From positions 157,519-221,518 of the forward strand of contig NZ_AYYT01000002.1 in the NCBI RefSeq assembly GCF_001435955.1: 64,000 nucleotides of DNA, given 5' to 3'. Position numbers and translations under genes: made by a program. Each line of letters begins with the position of its first letter. Position 1 is the first letter of the stretch. Origin of the DNA: Ligilactobacillus salivarius DSM 20555 = ATCC 11741 (lineage in GTDB: Bacteria; Bacillota; Bacilli; Lactobacillales; Lactobacillaceae). Shown in pieces: positions 56,573 through 64,000 of this stretch. Below the pieces are notes generated by a model. The model did not search any database and was not told the origin of the DNA. It saw nothing but the letters and a program-made list of their open reading frames with translations.

Positions 56573-58736
56573 TTGGATTTACCATTGTTAATTGAATTCT
56601 CCTTCTATTTAAATCAACATCTTCAACCCAAACAGTAACTATCTGTCCTACAGCAACTACATCTCGTGGATTAGAAACATATTTCTTACTTAGTTTTGAT
56701 AAATGCACTAGTCCATCTTGTTTTACACCAATATCAACAAATGCTCCAAAATCAACAACATTTCTTACCGTACCCTCTAGTTGCATCCCTGCTTTTAAAT
56801 CTTCTATTTTTAAAATATCTGATTTCAATAAAGGCATTGGCATACTTTCTCGACCATCGCGCCCTGGTTTCATCAAACTTTTTACAATATCTTTAACAGT
56901 TATTACTTCTAATTCATTATCTAGTGCATATCTTTCAACATTAAATTTTGCTAACTTATCGTTTATAGTGTTAGTACCCATATCTTCTTTAGTAATGCCT
57001 AGATCCTTTATCAATTTTTCTGCTAGCGGGTAACTTTCTGGATGTATATCTGTATTATCTAGAGACTCATTCCCATCAATAATCCTTAAAAAGCCTGCCG
57101 CCTGCTCATAAGCTTTAGGACCTAATCTAGGAACCTTTTTTAACTCTTTTCGATTTTGAAATTTTCCGTTTTCTTCACGATAAAGAATAATATTTTGAGC
57201 TGTTGTTTTATTCAATCCAGAAATATAGGTTAGTAATTGGATACTAGCTGTATTCAAATTCACACCAACTTTATTAACTGCAGTTTCAACAGTCGCTTCA
57301 ACTTCACTATCTAATTGTTTTTGTGGTAAATCATGCTGGTATTGTCCCACACCAATTGATTCAGGATTAATCTTTATTAATTCTGCTAAAGGATCTTGCA
57401 ATCTTCGAGCTATACTTACGGCCGAACGTTCTTCTACGTTAAAATCCGGGAATTCATCTCTTGCTACTTCACTTGCTGAATATACAGAAGCTCCTGATTC
57501 ATTTACAATTACGTAATATACTTCTTTATCTATCTTCTTTAAAACTTCTGCTACAAATTTTTCTGATTCTCGACTTGCTGTACCATTCCCAATTGCTATC
57601 ATGTCAACATTATATCTATTTATCAATGTCTCTAATTTTTCAGCAGCTTCTTTTCTTAATTCAGAATTTGGTTTCTCGCCTTTATGCTTTTCATGTGGAT
57701 AAATCACATCTTTAACTAAAAATTTTCCAGTCTCGTCAATAATCGCCAACTTACAACCAGTTCTAAATGCTGGATCCATTCCTAAAATAATTTTATTTTT
57801 CAAAGGGGCTTGCATTAATAAATTATACAAATTTTCACCAAAAACTTTAATAGCCTCATTTTCGGCTTTTTCAGTTAAAGTTGCTCGAAGCTCTCTTTCA
57901 ATGGCAGGTTTGATAAATTTTTTATACGCTTCAGTATATGCCATTTCTACATAGTCATTACTTGTACTTTTCTTACTACCAATTATTCTAGAATGTAAAT
58001 ATCTTAGCGCATAATCGTCATCTGTACTTATTTTTACTCGTAAAATTCCTTCTTTTTCACCGCGGTTAATTGCTAGAATTCGATATGATGTTAATTTAGA
58101 CACTACTTGTTCGAAATCATAGTAATCTTCATAGGTACCATTTTCATCTTTCTTACTATCTTTTTCCTTAGCAATTAATACTCCTTTTCTAGACATTTGC
58201 TTTCGCACCCAATCTCTTAATTGTGCTTCTTCACCAAATGCTTCTGCTAAAATATCAACAGCACCATTTAAGGCAACTTCTTCATCAGGTACTTCTTTAT
58301 TAAGATACTTCTTAGCTTCTACCATTGGCGCATCGCTATTTACTCTCAATAACCACTTAGCTAATGGTTCTAATCCATTTGCAACTGCCTTTTGTGCTTT
58401 AGTTTTTCTTTTCTTCTTATAAGGTAAATAAATATCTTCGACCTCTTGAAGAGTACTTGCATTATTTATTTTATTTCTTATATCTTCTGTAAGTTTATTC
58501 TGTTCTGAAATTTTCTTAAGAACTTCACTCTTACGTGTTTCTATCTTTTCATTTCTTTGATAAGTTACTTGGATTTCTCTTAATTGGACTTCATCTAAAC
58601 TTCCAGTTAGTTCTTTTCTATATCTAGCTATAAAAGGAATAGTATTTCCTTCTTCTAGCAATTCAATTACTTTTTCTATTTTTTTAGGATTATACTTTAA
58701 TTCAGCATTAGTTAATTTTAAAACTTTTTTATCCAT
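56565..58736 (-). CDS. tex: Tex family RNA-binding transcription accessory protein
   Basis: 723 residues. The order is N-terminal helical part, YqgF/RNase-H-like domain (GMDPAFRTGCKLAIIDETG, about 321-339), helix-hairpin-helix repeats (about 490-570) and a C-terminal S1 domain (EGTVRNVVDFGAFVDIGVKQ, about 650-669). Tex binds RNA polymerase and nucleic acid in other bacteria. ATG follows GAAAGGAAAG. It is paired with an overlapping sprT-like gene, a common Firmicute order. Confidence 0.96.
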   Translation of the reverse strand: MDKKVLKLTNAELKYNPKKIEKVIELLEEGNTIPFIARYRKELTGSLDEVQLREIQVTYQRNEKIETRKSEVLKKISEQNKLTEDIRNKINNASTLQEVEDIYLPYKKKRKTKAQKAVANGLEPLAKWLLRVNSDAPMVEAKKYLNKEVPDEEVALNGAVDILAEAFGEEAQLRDWVRKQMSRKGVLIAKEKDSKKDENGTYEDYYDFEQVVSKLTSYRILAINRGEKEGILRVKISTDDDYALRYLHSRIIGSKKSTSNDYVEMAYTEAYKKFIKPAIERELRATLTEKAENEAIKVFGENLYNLLMQAPLKNKIILGMDPAFRTGCKLAIIDETGKFLVKDVIYPHEKHKGEKPNSELRKEAAEKLETLINRYNVDMIAIGNGTASRESEKFVAEVLKKIDKEVYYVIVNESGASVYSASEVARDEFPDFNVEERSAVSIARRLQDPLAELIKINPESIGVGQYQHDLPQKQLDSEVEATVETAVNKVGVNLNTASIQLLTYISGLNKTTAQNIILYREENGKFQNRKELKKVPRLGPKAYEQAAGFLRIIDGNESLDNTDIHPESYPLAEKLIKDLGITKEDMGTNTINDKLAKFNVERYALDNELEVITVKDIVKSLMKPGRDGRESMPMPLLKSDILKIEDLKAGMQLEGTVRNVVDFGAFVDIGVKQDGLVHLSKLSKKYVSNPRDVVAVGQIVTVWVEDVDLNRRRIQLTMVNPNE

Positions 58737-58758
58737 CGATACTTTCCTTTCTCATAAT

Positions 58759-58801
58759 AAAAAAGTTAGGCTTGTCTTAGAACTTACCTAACTTTTAAAA
58801 A
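58759..58801 (-). terminator. Terminator of pncB-nadE
   Basis: AAAAGTTAGG pairs with CCTAACTTTT, 17-base loop, then TTATTAT on the minus strand, right after nadE. Confidence 0.9.
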
Positions 58802-58805
58802 ACAT

Positions 58806-59633
58806 CTATTTCCAAAATGTATCGTATACATTAATTGGCATATGACGTTTATGTTCTGTTTTTAAGAACCAATTTTCAATTTTTTCTGCTACATTATCAG
58901 CTACTTCTTTACCTTCTAGATAATCATCAATATCGTTATAAGTAACACCTAAGGCAACTTCATCAGGTAAGGCTGGTCTATCTTCTTCCAAATCAGCAGT
59001 TGGAACTTTCTTGTATAAATGTTCAGGTGCATTCAATAATTCTAACATCGCTCTTCCTTGACGTTTATCTAAACGCCAAAGTGGAGTAATATCTGCACCA
59101 CCATCACCATACTTAGTATAGAAACCTGTAATTGCTTCAGCTGCATGATCTGTACCTACCACTGCTCCTGAAACAGCACCAGCAATTCCATATTGAGCAA
59201 TCATTCTTTCACGTGCCTTAATATTACCCTTATTAAAGTCACTAATTTCAAGTCCATTTTCTTCGATACTTTGAACCATTGCATCAGCTGCTTGTTTTAT
59301 ATTTACTCTAACAGTCTTATCAGCTTGCATAAATTCAATTGCATCCATAGCATCTTGTTCATCAGCTTGATCTCCATAAGGTAATCGTACAGCAATAAAT
59401 TGATAAACATCGTCGCCTGTTTCTTCACGCAATTCAGAAATCGCTATTTGAGATAACTTTCCAGCTAAGGTAGAATCTTGTCCACCAGATATTCCCAACA
59501 CTAATGCTTTTAGAAATGGATGTTTTTTCAAATAATCTTTTAGAAAATCTACTGAACGACGAATTTCTTCTTCCGCATTAATTTCTGGCTTTACTTTCAA
59601 TTCGTTGATAATTCTCTCTTGTAAAGGGCGCAT
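58806..59633 (-). CDS. nadE: NAD+ synthetase, ammonia-dependent
   Basis: Amidates nicotinate adenine dinucleotide to NAD. 275 residues from ATG 59633 ([17 protein letters not shown]), behind AGAAGAAGG; a longer reading to 59690 runs into pncB. The PP-loop [10 protein letters not shown] is near residues 49-58. There is no N-terminal glutaminase domain, so ammonia is the donor. It follows pncB by 19 bases, forming a nicotinate salvage pair; the nadD step lies elsewhere. Confidence 0.98.
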   Translation of the reverse strand: MRPLQERIINELKVKPEINAEEEIRRSVDFLKDYLKKHPFLKALVLGISGGQDSTLAGKLSQIAISELREETGDDVYQFIAVRLPYGDQADEQDAMDAIEFMQADKTVRVNIKQAADAMVQSIEENGLEISDFNKGNIKARERMIAQYGIAGAVSGAVVGTDHAAEAITGFYTKYGDGGADITPLWRLDKRQGRAMLELLNAPEHLYKKVPTADLEEDRPALPDEVALGVTYNDIDDYLEGKEVADNVAEKIENWFLKTEHKRHMPINVYDTFWK

Positions 59634-59652
59634 AATTAAACCTTCTTCTCTT

Positions 59653-61119
59653 TTAAATTTTACCACTATTAATTTTTTCATGAATATCATGGATTATCTT
59701 CATCTTATTATCATAACAATCTTTAGATAAATCAACAGGATATTCTTGTGGATTCAATTCTCGACGATATTCTTCCCACAAACTATCCAATCTTTCATGG
59801 GCATATTGTTTAATTTCATTCAAGGATGGCAAGTCATATACTTGTTCACCATCAACAAAAATATCTTTTAATAAAGGTCTTGCAGTAAAATCTTTGACTT
59901 TCTTGTTAATGTAAGTATATTGAGGATGGAACATGTATAATTCTTCTTCATTACGTGGATCTTCATACCATAAAGCAACGTAATCTCCTTCAGACTTTCC
60001 ATCAGCCTTCTTATTAATTCTCCATACTTGCTTACGACCAGGTGTAGAAACCTTGCTAGCATTACTTGAAATCTTAATAGTATCTTCCATTTCACCATTT
60101 TCATCTTCAATGGCTACCATCTTATATACCGCACCTAAGGCTGGTTGGTCATAAGCTGTTATTAACTTAGTACCTACACCCCAAACACTAATCTTAGCAC
60201 CTTGCATTTTCAAGTTCATGATTGTTTTTTCATCTAGGTCATTTGAAGCATATATTTTAGCATCTTTAAATCCTGCTTCATCTAATTGTTCGCGCACACG
60301 TTTAGATATATAAGCCATGTCACCAGAGTCTATTCTTACACCTAAGAAATTAATCTTATCGCCCATTTCTTTAGCGACTCTGATAGCATTTGGAACACCA
60401 CTCTTCAATGTATCATATGTATCTACTAAGAATACACAATCTTTATGTGTAGTTGCATATGCTTTAAATGCTTCATAATCATTACGATATGCTTGTACGA
60501 GTGCATGAGCATGGGTACCACTAGCAGGAATACCAAAAATCTTTCCTGCACGTACATTACTTGTAGCATCAAAACCACCAATATAAGCTGCTCTTGTTCC
60601 CCAGATGGCTGCATCTAGTTCTTGAGCACGTCTAGTACCAAATTCCATTAAAGCATCATTTCCAACTACAGAACGAATTCTAGCAGCTTTAGTTGCTATC
60701 AAAGTTTGATAATTTACAATATTTAAAATAGCAGTCTCAACTAACTGACAATCTACCAAAGGACCCTCAACTTGAATTAATGGTTCTTTGTTAAAAACGA
60801 CTTCTCCTTCAACAACAGAACGAATTGTAGCAGTAAATTTGAAATTTCTAAGATAATCAATAAAATCATCTTTGTAACCAACTTCATCCCGTAAGTATTC
60901 CAAATCTGTCTCAGTAAATTTCAACTTATTGATATAGGAAACAAGTCGTTCCAAACCAGCAAAAATAGCATAACCATTATCAAAAGGCAAATCTCTAAAG
61001 AAAACTTCAAAAATTGCTTTTTTCTGGTCAATACCCTTTCTCCAATATGTCTCAATCATATTTAATTGATACAAATCAGTATGTAAAGTATAACTATCAT
61101 CTGGTAATATTTTTTTCAT
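59653..61119 (-). CDS. pncB: Nicotinate phosphoribosyltransferase
   Basis: Makes nicotinate mononucleotide from nicotinate and PRPP. 488 residues, the long Firmicute form. Recognisable stretches are [20 protein letters not shown] (about 157-176) with the phosphorylated-histidine region [13 protein letters not shown] (about 199-211), and [12 protein letters not shown] (about 268-279). ATG follows GAGGAGG. It is the first gene of the pncB-nadE salvage operon. Confidence 0.97.
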   Translation of the reverse strand: MKKILPDDSYTLHTDLYQLNMIETYWRKGIDQKKAIFEVFFRDLPFDNGYAIFAGLERLVSYINKLKFTETDLEYLRDEVGYKDDFIDYLRNFKFTATIRSVVEGEVVFNKEPLIQVEGPLVDCQLVETAILNIVNYQTLIATKAARIRSVVGNDALMEFGTRRAQELDAAIWGTRAAYIGGFDATSNVRAGKIFGIPASGTHAHALVQAYRNDYEAFKAYATTHKDCVFLVDTYDTLKSGVPNAIRVAKEMGDKINFLGVRIDSGDMAYISKRVREQLDEAGFKDAKIYASNDLDEKTIMNLKMQGAKISVWGVGTKLITAYDQPALGAVYKMVAIEDENGEMEDTIKISSNASKVSTPGRKQVWRINKKADGKSEGDYVALWYEDPRNEEELYMFHPQYTYINKKVKDFTARPLLKDIFVDGEQVYDLPSLNEIKQYAHERLDSLWEEYRRELNPQEYPVDLSKDCYDNKMKIIHDIHEKINSGKI

Positions 61120-61270
61120 AACTCTATGTCCTCCTCAGTTACTATGAACTGGGTTATATTTTCATACAAAATGTACGAATTACTAATTTAACTTTTATTT
61201 TATCACTTTTAGTAAATATCGTCTAAAAATATTGTATAATTAATTTAAATTCTATTTGAAAGAGGATTCT

Positions 61271-62005
61271 ATGTTTAATAAATCAAAACTCGTAAATATC
61301 TTAGGAATTAATTTTCTGTCAATAACTAACAAGCAGTTTGTAGATCAATTAAAAACTGACTCTAATCTTCACTTGAATCGTTTTGTAGTTACTGCTAATC
61401 CTGAGATTGTACTTGCTGCTAGAAAAGATAAAGAATATGCTAATATTATAAACTCTGCAGACTATGTTGTAGCTGATGGTATTGGAATTATTAAAGGAGC
61501 TAAAATTCTTAAAAAACCTCTTCCTGAAAGAGTTACAGGTTATGATACCATGCTCTCCTTACTTTCTTGGGCAAACTATAAACACAAAAAAATTTACTTT
61601 TTAGGAGCTAAACCTGAAGTTGCACAGACATTATCTTCAAAAATTAAGGAAACTTACCCAGAAATCCATATTGCTGGAATCAATGATGGTTATTTTAAAG
61701 ATGATAGCTATATTGTCGAAACAATAAAGAATAGTAACCCAGATATTATTTTTGTAGCACTAGGATTTCCTAAGCAAGAATTTTTTATTAACAAGTATCG
61801 CCATATTTCTGATTCTATTTGGATGGGAGTCGGTGGTAGTTTCGATGTCCTAGCCGGATACTCAAAACGTGCACCAATTTTTTGGCAAAAACACCATTTA
61901 GAATGGTTTTATCGTCTTCTTCAAGAACCTCAACGAATAATTAGAATGATGGCTCTACCTAAATACATGTTACTCATATACAGAGAAAAATTCTTAAAAA
62001 AATAA
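61271..62005 (+). CDS. tagA: N-acetylmannosaminyltransferase TagA (WecG/TagA/CpsF family)
   Basis: Adds ManNAc to the GlcNAc-lipid made by TagO, completing the wall teichoic acid linkage unit. 244 residues from ATG 61271, behind AAAGAGGA; the in-frame TTG at 61256 overlaps that site. Family motifs are VTANPEIVLAAR (about 37-48), ADGIGII (about 64-70), FVALGFPKQEFFI (about 159-171) and GVGGSFDVLAGYSKRAP (about 187-203). It stands apart from other teichoic acid genes except tagO at 8.8 kb. Confidence 0.94.
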   Translation: MFNKSKLVNILGINFLSITNKQFVDQLKTDSNLHLNRFVVTANPEIVLAARKDKEYANIINSADYVVADGIGIIKGAKILKKPLPERVTGYDTMLSLLSWANYKHKKIYFLGAKPEVAQTLSSKIKETYPEIHIAGINDGYFKDDSYIVETIKNSNPDIIFVALGFPKQEFFINKYRHISDSIWMGVGGSFDVLAGYSKRAPIFWQKHHLEWFYRLLQEPQRIIRMMALPKYMLLIYREKFLKK

Positions 62006-62018
62006 GTTAGTATACTAA

Positions 62019-62072
62019 AAATGGCTTAAAATCATGTTACTCACAACATTGATTCTAAGCCATTATTTTATT
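62019..62072. terminator. Bidirectional terminator between tagA and the GntR gene
   Basis: ATGGCTTA-AATC pairs with GATT-TAAGCCAT through a long stem, followed by TATTTTATT on the plus strand and A-rich sequence on the other side. Confidence 0.85.
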
Positions 62073-62078
62073 GCTACA

Positions 62079-62777
62079 CTATTTTTCTAAATAAAATTCG
62101 TACCTATCACCTGCATATTGGGTACGTACATACTCAAAAGGACTTCCATCTTGTAAGAAAGAAACTTGTCTTAACCTTAAAATAGCATCACCTTTCTTTA
62201 ATTGTAAAAAGTCCGCTATTCTTTCTGAAGCTAACATAGCAGATACCGTTTGTTGAGCATGACCAATAATTAACCCATTTTCTTCTAGAGTTCTATATAA
62301 AGATGAAGTAATCTGAGTTTTGTCATAATCCTTTACCAATTCTAATGGTACTGTGGCCACTTCAAAACAAATAGGCACATCATCAGCAAATCTAATTCTT
62401 TCCATCCTTAAGACTTTCTGATTATCATCTAAATTCAATTTTTCACTTTCACTTAGTGAGGGAATAGTAATTAAATAAGAGACGGTTTTACTAGTTGGTA
62501 CTTTTCCTTGAGCTTCTGTAATTTCTGTAAAACTCGTAATTCCAGACATTTTTTCCTGAACTTTTTTTCTTGCTACAAAAGTTCCTGAGCCAATTTTTCT
62601 CTCAAGGATTCCTTCGTCCACTAAAGTTTGAATAGCTTGACGTAAAGTCATTCTACTAACAGAAAAATTTTCAGCTAATTCTCTTTCTGATGGAATCTTT
62701 TCTCCTATTTTCCACTTGCTAGCTTCTATATCCTTTTTTATTTGATTATGAATCTGTATATAAACAGGTGATACCAT
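62079..62777 (-). CDS. GntR/HutC family regulator with UTRA domain (NagR-like)
   Basis: 232 residues. An N-terminal winged helix (about 1-70, [20 protein letters not shown]) is followed by a UTRA effector domain (about 90-230, ending [15 protein letters not shown]). The layout and end resemble Bacillus NagR (YvoA), which senses glucosamine/GlcNAc phosphates, but other sugar-phosphate sensors share this form. No target operon is next to it. It is 15 bases after proC on the same strand, so they may be transcribed together. Confidence 0.88.
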   Translation of the reverse strand: MVSPVYIQIHNQIKKDIEASKWKIGEKIPSERELAENFSVSRMTLRQAIQTLVDEGILERKIGSGTFVARKKVQEKMSGITSFTEITEAQGKVPTSKTVSYLITIPSLSESEKLNLDDNQKVLRMERIRFADDVPICFEVATVPLELVKDYDKTQITSSLYRTLEENGLIIGHAQQTVSAMLASERIADFLQLKKGDAILRLRQVSFLQDGSPFEYVRTQYAGDRYEFYLEK

Positions 62778-62792
62778 CTTATATCCCCCTCT

Positions 62793-63587
62793 CTATCCTT
62801 TATCTTTTGAAATTGTTGCATCTACTCCTTTAACAATAGAAGTCATAAACCCAGCTTCTTCCATTGCTAATAATCCAGCTACTGTTGTTCCACCAGGAGA
62901 GGAAACATCATCTACTAATTCCCATGGTGTTTTATCTGATTTCAACACTTTTAATGCACTTCCTAAAACAGCTTGTGCAGCTATTTGAGTTGCTTTTTGC
63001 TTATTTAATCCATATTTAACACCTGAACGTGCTAAACTATCAATAAAGAAGTATACAAAGGCTGGAGAACTTCCAGCTAAAGCTACGAATGTACTAAAGT
63101 CTTTTTCTTCAATTTCCGCAACTTTACCTATCTTTTCGAATAATTCTCTTACAAGTTGGTAATCTTCATCACTTACATTATCATTCTTATGTAAAGCTGT
63201 CATTCCTTCACCTATCTCTACATTAACGTTAGGCATTGTTCTTACTATTTTTACATCTTTACTTCCTAGTGTATCCTCTAACTCAGCTACAGATACACCT
63301 GTTACAACAGATACTAGGACTGGGTTGTGAGTTAGAACTGAATCTTTTACTTCCTTTAATACTTTTTCTACTACAATTGGTTTTACTGCTAAGAAAACAA
63401 CATCTGATTTTTCAATAACTTCACTATTACTTTCACAAGCAGATACTCCAGTTTTTTGACTATATACTTCATAATTGGATTTATGTGCACTATGAATAAA
63501 AATATTCTTTGCTTCTACACCCTTACTCATTAGACCTTCAATTATGGCCTTTGCCATATTCCCTACACCTATGAAACCAATCTTCAT
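62793..63587 (-). CDS. proC: Pyrroline-5-carboxylate reductase
   Basis: Last step of proline synthesis. 264 residues from ATG 63587 (MKIGFIGVGNMAKAIIEG), behind AAAGGATGG; a longer open frame to 63695 runs into a tRNA gene and is not real. The NAD(P)-binding GFIGVGNMA is at the start and the family signature (VDDVSSPGGTTVAGLLAMEEA, about 225-245; shown in 20-residue scale) near the end. The proBA genes are not in this window. Confidence 0.97.
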   Translation of the reverse strand: MKIGFIGVGNMAKAIIEGLMSKGVEAKNIFIHSAHKSNYEVYSQKTGVSACESNSEVIEKSDVVFLAVKPIVVEKVLKEVKDSVLTHNPVLVSVVTGVSVAELEDTLGSKDVKIVRTMPNVNVEIGEGMTALHKNDNVSDEDYQLVRELFEKIGKVAEIEEKDFSTFVALAGSSPAFVYFFIDSLARSGVKYGLNKQKATQIAAQAVLGSALKVLKSDKTPWELVDDVSSPGGTTVAGLLAMEEAGFMTSIVKGVDATISKDKG

Positions 63588-63629
63588 AATCTCAACCATC
63601 CTTTGCTTTACAGTAATAATAAATGTAAT

Positions 63630-63661
63630 AAAAAAACGCAAATCATCAACATGATCTGCGC
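63630..63661 (-). terminator. Terminator of the tRNA cluster
   Basis: CGCAgATCAT pairs with ATGATtTGCG around a 3-base loop, then TTTTTTT on the minus strand, just after tRNA-Gln. Confidence 0.93.
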
Positions 63662-63666
63662 TAGAA

Positions 63667-63738
63667 TTGGGGTAGCTGGATTCGAACCAGCGCATGAAGG
63701 AGTCAAAGTCCTTTGCCTTACCGCTTGGCTATACCCCA
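63667..63738 (-). tRNA. tRNA-Gln (anticodon TTG)
   Basis: Acceptor TGGGGTA/TACCCCA, T arm with GGTTCGAATCC, anticodon loop CTTTGAC. CCA is not encoded. It is the last gene of the cluster. Confidence 0.97.
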
Positions 63739-63749
63739 ATAAATTAAAG

Positions 63750-63823
63750 GGCGAAAGATGGGATTCGAACCCACGCATGCCGGAGCCACAATCCGGTGTG
63801 TTAACCCCTTCACCACTTTCGCC
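63750..63823 (-). tRNA. tRNA-His (anticodon GTG)
   Basis: Anticodon loop TTGTGGC. The acceptor has eight pairs, with the identity base G-1 encoded at 63823 opposite C73 at 63750. CCA is not fully encoded. Confidence 0.97.
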
Positions 63824-63828
63824 ATATA

Positions 63829-63902
63829 TGGCAGGGATAGTAGGAATTGAACCCACACCGACGGTTTTGGAGACCGTAGTTCTACCTTTAAACTATATCC
63901 CT
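63829..63902 (-). tRNA. tRNA-Trp (anticodon CCA)
   Basis: Acceptor AGGGATA/TATCCCT, anticodon loop CTCCAAA, discriminator G. Unlike the other tRNAs here, the 3' CCA is encoded (63829-63831). Confidence 0.97.
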
Positions 63903-63913
63903 ATTATAAAAAA

Positions 63914-63996
63914 TGGAAGGGAGTGGATTCGAACCACCGAACCCGAAGGAGCGGATTTACAGTCCGCCGCGTTTAGCCAGACTTCGCTACCCTTCC
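63914..63996 (-). tRNA. tRNA-Tyr (anticodon GTA)
   Basis: Class II with long variable arm; acceptor GGAAGGG/CCCTTCC, anticodon loop CTGTAAA. CCA is not encoded. It is the first tRNA visible; the cluster probably continues beyond the window. Confidence 0.97.
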
Positions 63997-64000
63997 ATAA

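Noticed and set aside
63608..63856. Open frame of 82 codons on the minus strand
   Set aside because: It runs through tRNA-Gln, tRNA-His and part of tRNA-Trp.

Overview
This is an AT-rich, gene-dense chromosomal segment from a low-GC Gram-positive bacterium, almost certainly a member of the Lactobacillaceae. The evidence is the Firmicute-type housekeeping order (secA-prfB, groES-groEL near rex and tsaB-rimI-tsaD, dnaX-ybaB-recR-yaaL-tmk-holB-yabA-rsmI, rpmG-secE-nusG, rplK-rplA/rplJ-rplL, radA-yacL-gltX-cysS-mrnC-rlmB-rae1), together with lactobacillus-type accessories: PepC, a PncB/NadE salvage pair, class Ib NrdHIEF, a bacteriocin-immunity orphan and a short SecA. The genus cannot be fixed from the sequence alone. 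I see no insertion sequence, prophage, CRISPR array, integrase or plasmid gene. No stretch over 300 bases lacks a gene; the largest gaps hold the L10 leader, the SRP RNA, tRNA-Leu, the NrdR-controlled nrd promoter, or terminators and leaders.

Layout. 1-9.9 kb (minus strand): the start of a MinJ-like division protein, prfB (programmed +1 frameshift), secA, a CynX/NimT-type MFS transporter, hpf, comFC/comFA and tagO. 10-16.6 kb (minus): the potassium importer KimA, a P-type cation ATPase, and groES-groEL with two CIRCE operators. 16.7-24.6 kb (mixed): a CPBP protease, rex, an ABC-F protein, tsaB-rimI-tsaD, asparaginase and acyl-ACP thioesterase. 24.6-31.9 kb (minus): the replication/recombination cluster, the small SRP RNA, tadA and an RsmC-like methyltransferase. 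32-35.8 kb (plus): nrdHIEF. 35.9-42.7 kb (minus): mprF, a duplicated-HTH protein and the ribosomal protein/nusG/secE/rpmG cluster with its RNA leaders. 42.7-50.6 kb (minus): rae1-rlmB-mrnC-cysS, gltX, yacL, radA and dut. 50.8-53.1 kb (plus): an acetyltransferase, pepC and an immunity protein. 53.2-64 kb (mostly minus): gpmA, an AEC carrier, fabH, tRNA-Leu(AAG), sprT, tex, nadE, pncB, tagA (plus), a GntR regulator, proC and a tRNA cluster transcribed Tyr-Trp-His-Gln.

How the genes work together. Most of the window is information processing: release factor 2, secretion (SecA, SecE, SRP RNA), ribosome hibernation, ribosomal proteins L1/L7-L12/L10/L11/L33, NusG, tRNA charging and modification (t6A genes, TadA), replication clamp loading, and dNTP supply (NrdHIEF, Tmk, Dut). 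A second theme is the envelope: TagO and TagA for wall teichoic acid, and MprF for lysyl-phosphatidylglycerol. A third is regulatory DNA that can be read directly: CIRCE, NrdR boxes, a cre-like site, a Rex-like site, L1-stalk mimics, an L10 leader and a nusG attenuator.

I do not see an obviously new multi-gene system. The best leads are the duplicated-HTH protein beside mprF, the tRNA-Leu(AAG)/TadA combination, the twin CIRCE arrangement shared with a divergent gene, the promoter-terminator-nusG leader, the L1-stalk mimics, and potassium/c-di-AMP wiring that lacks DarA in its usual place and a c-di-AMP riboswitch on kimA.
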